Assembly (NCBI GenBank): GCA_030867875.1 | Contig: JAOWCC010001634.1 | Location: 37,095,867-37,159,866, forward strand | Direction of reading: 5' to 3' | Source of the DNA: Actinernus sp. WN-2022 | Lineage: Eukaryota > Cnidaria > Anthozoa > Actiniaria > Actinernidae | Length of the DNA: 64,000 nucleotides | Shown: positions 56,000 through 64,000 of the stretch, piece after piece | How positions within the stretch are numbered: position 1 is the stretch's first letter | How the letters are laid out: every line of letters starts with the position of its first letter | The notes under the pieces: generated by a model | The model's database searches: none | Told to the model about the DNA's origin: nothing | Seen by the model: the letters and a program-made list of their open reading frames with translations, nothing else | Made by a program: the position numbers and the translations under genes

Positions 56000-57370
56000 C
56001 ACAAAGTAGAATGGTTCCCGATTTTGCTCACGCTTGTCCCAGTCTATCAGGGCAGTCATATCATGTTTTGACAAGTCGGGAACATCGGGGACAGTCGGAA
56101 ACATCGAAATTGACAGAATTCATGTGGCACCGCCTAAGATTTTGGTCCACCCCAGGTATAGAACTTTGAAACCTCCCACAAAGGAAGATATTATCAGAAT
56201 TAAACAATAGGGATGGCCTTTCAATATTAGTGTCCTTCACTATGAAAATTGCCGTGCAAAGCAGGACAAGTCAGATGTTTATTTTAGATCACCTGTTGGA
56301 AGTATGTGAAAACATTGAAATGTTAGCTTAATTAATAAACAAAAACGTAACTACATTTGTCAGTTTTTTCCTCTTTGTGGTTTGAAGCCGTTGATGTTCT
56401 GTAAATATGCATACATGTTGTATTGGATAAACAATGGTGACCATTATGGCCGATTGGTATTGCTCCTACGCGCGCATACATAAAGAGCAAAAATCGGCCG
56501 ACTTTCGTTTTCCGTCGCGCGGCCGGCGAGATCATACCCTGGTTGCCAGGAGTTCGAGCGGCGGAGCAAAGTTCAAATTACTTTCTTCCCCAGGCCCCTC
56601 TTAACTCTTTCGAGCTTCTGGAACCCAGGGTAGCGAGATCAGATACTTGCCTGAAAGTGCTGCACTGCACGCGCAGAGTTTTATTGAAACCAGGTGGCCC
56701 ATTCTAGACCCTTCTTATTTTTTACTGCGCATGCTGGATTTAGATTTCGTCGAGCCATACCCAGTAAGAAATAAGGGTCTGGGGTCGAGAATACCAAGAG
56801 GCTAGTGATATATGTAAGAGTTAACTACAGAATACCGAGGCAATCGGCCATATACATCCAGAGGTATTTTTTTATGGTTATTCGATACATATATGTTCCG
56901 TTATATACATTTTACTGATTTTTCCCTTTGTTTTCTTTATATCATAATTCCGTTATCTCTGCTTGGGACCACTGTCTTGTGATGGGACCCAAGTTGTGAA
57001 AAACGTCTGGCATATTTAAAAAATCTAATATTCTACGCCGTGACAGTACGGTGGAAAGAAACTAACCTCGTAGTTTCCCTCGTCGTCTACGCCGTATTTG
57101 CAGCAAACTTACTAAATGGTGCGCGTTTATTGGTAAAAGCGAGGACTTCGTGGCTGACTGGCTTGTCCAGCAAGGCCGACCCCAAAAGCTTGTGTATTTA
57201 AAGTCATTTTTTCCCGTTAATGCTAGTTTTCGGAACTGCTTGTTTGAACTATGAAGTGAAGCCCGACTCGTATTCACTCTGATTCAAATACTCGTACTTG
57301 GGGAAGGTATATGGATGTGTCCAGGGGTGGAGCATTTTCCCACATTTCTTTGGCCCCACCGTGGGCTATT
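56000..57370. other. Intergenic between BCAP31 and STRIP, no gene recognised
   Basis: There are small inverted pairs (TACCCTGGTTGCCAGG / AACCCAGGGTAGCGAG at about 56535-56635; GACCCTTCTTATTTTTTACTG / AGTAAGAAATAAGGGTC at about 56707-56780) but no exon. Both convergent genes end toward this region. Confidence 0.45.
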
Positions 57371-57376
57371 TGAATA

Positions 57377-57733
57377 GGGACCGTACTGACGCACCAAGGA
57401 CGGCACGGCTGTGACGACGGGACGTAACAAAGTGTTTTCTCGCGACATTAGGTGTTTATAGTTTATTTTATCGCGTTTAACATCCACATTTTCGAAAAAT
57501 ATGATAAACAGAGTTCCGTTCATGCCGAACGAAAAACGGAGTGTTTTATTTTCAGTCTTGCGTTCGCGTTCTCTTACAACGTGAAATTTGTGGTTTTCAC
57601 GTTGTGTTTTTGCAGACAACGGTTGAAATGTCGGTGACTGCGTGCATTTTCACGTGTAGTTCTTGTATTTTGTAATTAAGACTTGTTTTATGCCGTCGTC
57701 CAAGACGCTGCCGTCCTGATTGCGTAAGGTCCC
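57377..57733. mobile_element. GGGACC-tip MITE, TA-flanked, copy 2
   Basis: TA at 57375-57376 and 57734-57735 borders GGGACCGTACTGACGC and GCGTAAGGTCCC. It shares GGCACGGCTGTGACGACGGG-type and ACGTGTAGTTCTTGTATTTT-type stretches with 19363-19749 in opposite orientation. Confidence 0.72.
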
Positions 57734-58090
57734 TAATACCTTGCTTGTCACCGTGGGGAATTTGGAATTTGTTTTTCAAAAATGAAAGGGCCCGTTTTAC
57801 AAAGATAGCCCAGGTTTACAAGTACTGAAATGATTCAGGTAGGGTTATCCTACTGTCCGGGTCAACTCAACACAAGCCAGTTGAAGTCTCTTTCAAATAT
57901 ACTCTTAATATGAAAAGCCGTTTCTTACGAAATGTCATACTAATGAATGAAAACATGTGCTACTGATACTATTCTTCCACTTTTCTTTAATTTTTATCCA
58001 GTTCAAACAACTTTTATTTCACTGATTCTTTGGTAGCCTGTGAACCGCTAGGCTCGCGGCCGCCAAAATCATTCAAGCATAGAAAACAAC

Positions 58091-58240
58091 ATGGCGGACA
58101 CGAGTATAGTTCTGGCGGGTTTCGGTAGATTAACGTCAATTCTTCTTTCTGTGGTGCCCTTTATTGCAGCTCTCTGGTATCGTAGCATGGTGTTATGTTA
58201 CATACTAATTGCTAGAGAACTCCAAAAACTTGCAATGTGA
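58091..58240 (+). other. Short hydrophobic ORF, candidate only
   Basis: ATG in a good context (AACATGG) opens 49 codons beginning MADTSIVLAGFGRLTSILLS and VVPFIAALWY, which could be a membrane segment. There is no downstream partner exon and no family recognised. It may be the first exon of something or chance. Confidence 0.2.
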
Positions 58241-58857
58241 AATTTGGCTCTAGAATAGAGTTGACCCGGGTAGGTTGGTTACCCTAGCAAACCGTTTACA
58301 AGAGCAAAACATAGCCCTAGTGCTAGGGTAACCCTAGCGCTATACGGTAACCCGGGCAGCCGAGTTGAGTTGAATTTTCCGGGGGGATGGGCATTGCTGG
58401 AATTGACTGGTGCATAAACATATTTCACCATTATAGTTAACGTAGGCTATGACGCAACCCAACTATGTTCAATTTCCAAGTGAGCACATTAAGCTCACTT
58501 AGATGAGGCCAGGCCATGTCAAGACCAGGAAAAACCTAGCACTGGTAAAACCAATTTCCTAAATCTCTTTGACAAACAAAGGCTATTTCTAGGTGTATCA
58601 ACGTCCTCAAATTCAAATCAATGAACTACAGCAAAACAATACAAAGAACAATATAACCCCAAATACAATAGTTCATTGTTTTGAATTTGTCAACATGGTG
58701 AAACCACTAGCTCATTCCTCTTGACCAGTATACAAAAAGATTTAAAATGGTAAAGGAGCTGTCATGGTACAGGTATGGAGTCAATGTTCGACTGGTGGTT
58801 GTTAATTGGCTTCTGTGGCTGGTCCGCGGTCTCTTACCATGACACAACCGGCCCTTA

Positions 58858-61258
58858 CTATTCACACGTACACAGCTGATCCCAGTCAATGTTAAGGGAG
58901 AACACTTCCCTTTCTAACCACTGTTCATAGTTTTTCTTAAATTCATCTCCCAGTTCAACCCTTTTGCCCAAGACACTGAGCGTGTCATTATCAACAGGTT
59001 TATAGTCTTCGTCTTCAATGTTTTCTATAGACTCCAGACCATAGCGACGATTGTTGAAGTGATCAACACAAGTTCGCAGGGAACATTCCTCTGCTTGAAA
59101 GTCCCACGGTCGTGCATCCAAATCTGTAAGAGAAATATTTTTTAAACAAATCACTGTTGTTGAATGGGCCTTTCGCATGAATGCAATCACGTGGTTGTAC
59201 TGGATGGCAAAACAATCTGACTTCATTTATTTAAATGCCCTTGTACAAAATCGGTAGTGACTTGTAAATGCTATTTTCCACCTCCAACGCGAGAGACGCA
59301 GGCTTCATTGGATCACGAGAGCAGGTCATTGGTTATTGAAGTGATACATGACCTGACTTTCATGCGAAAGGCCTATTCAATAAGGCTCCTTCACACTGGT
59401 ATAATTATAACTACAAGTCGATTAAGATATGCTAGCCGCCATGGGAAGCGAGTAGCAGCTGACGTTTCGAGCGTTAGCCCTTCATCGTAGGGAGGGGCGA
59501 GGGCTAATTACTCAATATCTTCACAGTCAACCACAGCTGATTTCACTGGTCGCGGCTAGATTCCATCCGTCAGAAGGTCGAATTGCAATTTTCTCGATGT
59601 TATATTTCTAGGGTACAAACTAAAGTTTCTCCTTCCCGTCAACCCTCGCGCGGAAAATGGAAAATGGCACAGAAAAACGGGAAGAAAAGACATATTGCTC
59701 TAAGCGGCCATAATCCCTTTTTTCCCTTATTGTACAACATTTTGTAAACAGAAAACACGTACAGTGGGTGAAATGAGCGTCTTTGTAACGTAGTCATGAT
59801 ATTTGTAGAGCTCGTATGAGGCACATTTCTATGGTTCAGGCTAAAACGTTTTACTAAAACCAGCAATGAAGCGTTGTAAAGAAAATACTACCACTACTTT
59901 ACTCACCGTTACCATACGCCCAATCGTCGTTGAGCCGGTGACGCACTTTCTGATAGATAGCAGAGATGGTCTTCATGTTACTCTTGCGCCAGTTGCGACC
60001 TAAGTACTTGGTTTGAGCCTTTAAGAGCTAGAAATGATCACAGAACAAAGATGATCAATCAACCTATCATAAAGTAGCCTGTGCACAGCCGTCCATAATC
60101 ACGACGTGCGAAGTAGCCTTACCGTCAACGTACGGTACCCTTCTCGATCGTATCATAAGAGCCAGTTTGTGGATACACTGATAATATACCATTGTCGTCG
60201 TCGTCGTTGTTATTCAAGACAGTGCTAACGTACACTTTACGAGCACGACTGAAAAACGGTAGTGCATAAAAAATACTATTCTATAAACTACAGTGTTTTA
60301 AAAGGATTTCCAGCACTGAGAAAAATCGTATCTGAACACACGTAAAAATATGATAATTTTACGTGTGTGGATATCACCATTCAGCCAATCAGCGATGTCC
60401 ACGTCACGCGCTTACCCTTGCTTAGAATAACCGGGCCCAGGTCCAAGTATTGTTTATAAAATAAATTAAAGTAATACATGCGCGCTTGGTGATATGGAAC
60501 TTATTTTCGTCTATATTTGTTCAACAAGTCACCAATGAGTGTCGTGTCTGTGTTGCTTGTCATGGCGTATTGCTGCACATGACTATCTCACCTTCAACAC
60601 GTAGAGCTGCATCAGGTCATGTTTGACTTTGAGAGCTCTCTTGAGGATCGGAGCCGACTTGAACACCACCAGCATCTGAAATACATGAGAAATAAATCCA
60701 TTCAAATCTTCACTCGCTTCAACATACTGGCAAAATCATAAAATTTCATAATGAACTCACAATTAGTACAATTGCTAGTCAGTAGAATTTTGCTGAACTA
60801 TTTGTTGTTGCTAGTGGATCAGACCATGTTGCTAATGGGATCAGACCATATTGCTAATGGGATCAGACCATGTTGCTAATGGGATCAGACCATGTTGCTA
60901 ATGGATCAGACCTTGTTGCTAATGGGATCAGACCATGTTGCTAGTGGATCAGACCACTGATGTTGCTAGTGGATCAGACCATGTTGCTAATGGGATCAGA
61001 CCATGTTGGTAGTAAAAATTAGTGATAACTATAGCAACAGTTGCAAGTGGTATTTTCCTTTAATTTGAAGCCCCGATTTAACGTTTTCACCAACTGACTC
61101 CCAAACGACTCCCTCCATTACTCTATCAAGGTCCGTAGATTTGATAGTCTTACCATGGTCCTTGAATGTTTCCATTTGGTCAGTTTTTGTAGTATTCGCA
61201 CGAGATTGACACACGAGAACAAGTTGCGCCAGCAACAACCCTCCAAGTCCGCACTCTC
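58858..61258 (-). CDS. STRIP1/2 (striatin-interacting protein), last four coding exons
   Basis: Scaffold subunit of the STRIPAK PP2A phosphatase/kinase complex (Hippo, cytoskeleton, dendrite and cell-shape control). Exons on the minus strand: 61258-61154 (CCWRNLFSCVNLVRILQKLT, KWKHSRTM), 60675-60592 (MLVVFKSAPILKRALKVKHD, LMQLYVLK), 60027-59907 (YLGRNWRKSNMKTISAIYQK, VRHRLNDDWAYGN), 59123-58858 (DLDARPWDFQAEECSL, PVDNDTLSVLGKRVEL, YEQWLEREVFSLNIDW, stop TAG). All junctions are GT-AG and in phase; together 576 nt, 191 codons plus stop. This is the C-terminal block most conserved between animal STRIP proteins, including DWAYGNDLDARPWDFQAEEC. An invertebrate usually has one gene equally related to STRIP1 and STRIP2. 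The 5' exons, encoding most of the roughly 800-residue protein, were not found to the right. Confidence 0.94.
59420..59500 (+). repeat. Dispersed repeat word GCTGACGTTTCGAGCGTTAG
   Basis: In STRIP's penultimate intron, CTGACGTTTCGAGCGTTAGC and CCTTCATCG form a word that looks like a genomic repeat rather than unique sequence. No second copy exists in the window, so this rests on general familiarity. Confidence 0.3.
60804..61012 (+). repeat. 22-bp tandem repeat in a STRIP intron
   Basis: About nine to ten copies of TTGCTAATGGGATCAGACCA or the variant TTGCTAGTGGATCAGACCA follow head to tail. A few copies are shortened or expanded by 1-5 bases. The start is near 60804 and the end near 61012. 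Confidence 0.88.
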
Positions 61259-61453
61259 CTGCAGAGAAAGAGAATATCGGTCGATGCCGGAAAAAAACCG
61301 CACGCGAGTTTGAACCAAGACTGTCTGCAACAATACATTAATTGTGTACTCTAATACGGTTAGATACTTGCACTTGAAACCGTTAAATGTTTTCTGATTT
61401 TTACACGTTAATCACAAATTCTATTGCTTTTCTTCGTACCCAAGTCACTAATA

Positions 61454-62356
61454 AGGTAACACAACCTATTATCGGACAGAACGAATTCCCAGGCACGCAT
61501 GTAAACAAAAACGTTTGCACGCCTGTCCGAGATTCTTAACTTTATATCGATACCAACCCTATCATCTTGTTTCTTGGCTCTCAAAATTTAGTGAAATAAG
61601 AGACTTTCTGTTTACCTGCAGAAATGGTGCTCCTTCCTCGTGCTGTACTTCATTGCAGCGACCACACGATTGCCAAAAAAAAAACACGAATAAAATCAAA
61701 CCCGAAAGCAGCACAACTCCACCAGAACACTTTAACGGCCAACCATTATCTCGTGAACATACTTTATCGCGTCCTGTGGCGAATTCTCACCGAGAGAGAA
61801 CATTCTCAACGAAACTCCGCTATCGGACACCATGTCGATGGAACATGACGAACTGGCGCGCGAGCGTTTGCCCATGCAGAGTGTAAATGAAAAAGGCAAA
61901 GGAAAGGTAAGTTATCGCAAACGGTTTATTATAAAAATGTGAAAACTCGAGGCACGCTTTATAGCACAGTGAAGAAGCTATAAAACAACTAAATGCAACG
62001 AGGCAACAACATCGCTCATTCCCGCCACACTTGCCCGAAATGAAGGTCGTTTTACAGGCCTAAATAGTCGCTGAATAACTCTAACCTCGATCCAAACAGC
62101 TTTCCCATGATTATAAAGCGCACACACATCGAGTGTCTGGTGTGTAATGCATGTCCGATAATAGGTTAATCTGTCCGATAATGGTTTGTCAACAACGGAT
62201 ATCTTCGATTTTCAGGGAGAACAGTGAAATTCCAAAGGAATCAGGTTATACAACAGTCACAACTATTAAAGCTCACGAAGGAAGAAAAACATTGGCAATA
62301 GACCTCTTCGTTATACGCGATCAAAATAAACTGTCCGATAATAGGTTGTGTTACCT
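61454..62356. mobile_element. TA-flanked element with AGGTAACACAACC tips
   Basis: TA at 61452-61453 and 62357-62358 borders AGGTAACACAACCTATTATC and its perfect inverse; the match runs at least 26 bp to CGGACAG. TGTCCGATAATAGG recurs inside near 62153 and, shortened, near 62172. A TA duplication suggests Tc1/mariner or a relative. It contains the first exon of the candidate gene below. Confidence 0.8.
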
Positions 62357-62810
62357 TATAATAGTAAAGTTTTGTTTATTGAGAAAGGAATTTTGTTTTG
62401 TATGGCGTTATAGGTGGTTAACAAAATTAGTTGCTTACCATTTACACCGGAAAAAAACAGAAATTCCGGTTGGAAAATCAAATGGTACGCGTCATTTCGT
62501 TCAAAGCGTGAGCTACCCGGTTGGGTAATCCACTTTTCCCGCTCTTGTAGGTCTTTCCAGTGGACGCGCGTACCATTTGTATGTATTTTATATTTTATTT
62601 CCCATCTTTATTATATATTTTTTAAATTCCAACCAGATGGTTAAAGTAAATCGTAAGCAACCATATGTCAATAAATCACTCGAAATGGAGGAAAAGAAAT
62701 CGGTGCATACCAGACTTTCTGCCGTCAGCTCCGAGGGTGCACCAAGAACACAGCATGGGAAATCAAGTTGGGGTATTCTAGACAAGAATGCAAAACCGAC
62801 GATAATTTAG
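61832..62810 (+). CDS. Candidate two-exon small gene, partly transposon-derived
   Basis: Exon 1 (61832-61906) encodes 25 codons, MSMEHDELARERLPMQSVNE and KGKGK, and ends at a strong GTAAGT donor. Exon 2 (62637-62810) after an AACCAG acceptor continues in frame for 57 codons (KQPYVNKSLEMEEKKSV, SSWGILDKNAKPTII) to TAG. AATAAA follows at 62913. The 82-residue product is basic, with no signal or membrane segment, and no family is recognised. Exon 1 lies inside the 61454-62356 transposon and the exon 2 acceptor inside another inverted repeat (62428-62661). It is on the opposite strand to STRIP. Splice signals, frame and poly(A) signal agree, but chance remains possible. Confidence 0.35.
62428..62661. 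mobile_element. Small MITE with GTTGCTTACNATTTAC tips
   Basis: GTTGCTTACCATTTACACCG at 62428 is inverted at 62642-62661 as GTAAATCGTAAGCAAC. The inner CAAATGGTACGCG pairs with CGCGTACCATTTG. No clear target duplication is seen. Confidence 0.6.
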
Positions 62811-62949
62811 AACAATGCTGAGTGTGTGTGGGTAGACAGGATAGACACTTGTTTCCTTCATCCAAACTGCCCTTGACCGCTGGACGACTGTGAACTAATT
62901 TACATGGGCACCAATAAAGAATGTATATGAAAATATGTCACATTCCGAT

Positions 62950-63023
62950 GGTCTGCTTAGCGCAGTTATTGTGATGTTTGGCTTAAATGCTGAAGGTTAT
63001 GGGTTCGAGCCCCAGTATAACCC
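62950..63023 (+). repeat. tRNA-like unit (SINE head or tRNA pseudogene)
   Basis: TTAGCGCAGTTATTG (A-box-like) and GGGTTCGAGCCCC (B box with a paired T-arm) are correctly spaced. The acceptor and anticodon stems pair poorly. It is better read as a SINE head or dead tRNA than a working gene. Confidence 0.5.
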
Positions 63024-63159
63024 TCTTTACTAAACCCAGGCGCTTTTCTGATTTTCTTTGCGCCCTGTATTGTGTATGTGACTTCCATCAACCAAACTGC
63101 CCTTGGTGTGAAAAACAAGTCTCTGATTGGCCCTTCTCATTTGGCTAGAAACAAAAAAA

Positions 63160-63790
63160 GAACCAGTTGTTCGAAGCAAGGGTAAGCGCTATCGATCCCG
63201 GGGTTAAATCGCTACCCCGAGGTTAGAGTGGTTTTGAATTGAGTGTCGTAAAACCAAAACCAGTTAGCCAATCACAGGAGCAAGTACAAACATCAATGAA
63301 CCAATCACGAACTGAAGTAATTCACGATTGGTTTTACTTCAACCAATCACGAGGCAAAGTAAACGCAATCATGGATAACTAACCAATCAAATACGAAAGC
63401 AATTACTTTTCGACACTCTTTAATAATAACTTTATTACAGTGTCAATGTATTTAGCTGTTCAGCTAATGGGGGACACTTTAACAAAAGATAGAGTAAAAT
63501 AAGATAAAAAGTAACCTAGAGTTATGTACAATTTTAAAATCTACTATAACTATACTTAAATATATTATAAAATCTAAAAAATTATATGCAGAGCTAATTG
63601 AAAACCGCTCTAAACTGTACAGATTACAATTACATATTTAGCACTATCCTTGGGATAAATTTACCCTTGCTTCGAACAATCGGGCCCAACTGAAGCAAGG
63701 GGAGTTAGTGATTTAAACTCGGAGTAGCGCTTCGCGAGGGTAAACTGTACAGATTAGAATTACAAATTTAGCACTATCCTAGGTCCAGGG
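63160..63790. repeat. Inverted and tandem repeats around TTCGAAGCAAGGGTAA
   Basis: GTTCGAAGCAAGGGTAAGCG (63169) is inverted at about 63663 (TTACCCTTGCTTCGAAC). AAACTGTACAGATTACAATT...TTTAGCACTATCC (63612) is repeated directly at about 63743. It is a decayed inverted-repeat element; ends are unclear. Confidence 0.5.
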
Positions 63791-64000
63791 CCGCCATGTG
63801 AGAAGAGTCAATACCTTGTAAGGTAAGCCTTAGTCTCGCATGAAGGATGGAGTTGACCCTCTTTCTATTTATATGGATATAGTTTTGATTATCATGCTAA
63901 CAGGTACAAGCTTCTAACTAAGCTGTCTCAACTCCAGCCTCGATGTCACCATAGGCTTGGTTACCTTTCAAAATCTATGGATGGACATTATTCACACGGC
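63790..64000. other. Right edge, no feature recognised
   Basis: No exon of STRIP or other gene is recognised in the final 210 bases. Confidence 0.4.

Noticed and set aside
60804..61012. CRISPR-like array
   Set aside because: Units are contiguous 22-mers without unique spacers, in an animal intron; it is a minisatellite.
62950..63023. Functional tRNA gene
   Set aside because: The T-arm pairs, but the acceptor stem and anticodon stem do not; it is treated as a SINE head or pseudogene.
61259..64000. Upstream STRIP exons
   Set aside because: No minus-strand reading matches the armadillo-like helical part or the region just before the CCWRNLF exon. A GTAAAC donor-like site near 61615 has no matching protein.

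Overview
This is animal nuclear DNA. Four conserved metazoan genes are split by GT-AG introns, and most of the rest is transposon debris. The density of short inverted-repeat elements, the CR1/L2-like and BEL/Pao retroelements, the tRNA-derived SINE pieces and the overall AT richness suit an anthozoan cnidarian such as a stony coral or sea anemone. That placement is an inference; the genes alone show only an invertebrate-type metazoan.

Layout, left to right. (1) 6.5-15.4 kb, minus strand: the first two coding exons of a lysosomal beta-hexosaminidase, whose remaining exons must lie beyond the left edge. Intron 1 is 8.35 kb and holds a MULE-like element, a decayed LINE and nested TTAA elements. 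(2) 1-6.5 kb: three long inverted-repeat elements (900-1890, 2017-3731, 3796-5376) and a TTAA MITE. (3) 15.4-31 kb: a gene desert with a 3.1 kb inverted-repeat composite, a BEL/Pao pol fragment split by nested TTAA elements, a Harbinger-like G-tract MITE, and three LINE remnants, one with a long uninterrupted reverse transcriptase. (4) 33.7-41.9 kb, minus strand: a GPX4-type glutathione peroxidase in two coding exons with an in-frame TGA at the catalytic position, so a selenoprotein. (5) 42.3-55.1 kb, plus strand: BCAP31 (BAP31) in seven exons, 250 residues, ending in a KKxx ER-retrieval signal. It is divergent from GPX4 across 373 bp. (6) 58.9-61.3 kb, minus strand: the last four coding exons of STRIP1/2, a STRIPAK scaffold subunit, convergent with BCAP31; its 5' part is not found in the window. 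(7) 61.4-64 kb: a TA-flanked element, a candidate small gene on the plus strand built partly from transposon sequence, and a tRNA-like remnant.

The genes do not form a pathway: they act in the lysosome (hexosaminidase), lipid peroxide repair (GPX4), ER membrane quality control (BCAP31) and phosphatase/kinase scaffolding (STRIP). The most distinctive content is the transposon fossil record. Many non-autonomous elements still have readable target duplications (TTAA, TA, TAA, 7 bp, 9 bp). One is a 22-bp palindrome made only of two element tips between a perfect 9-bp duplication. No transposase gene for any DNA element is visible.
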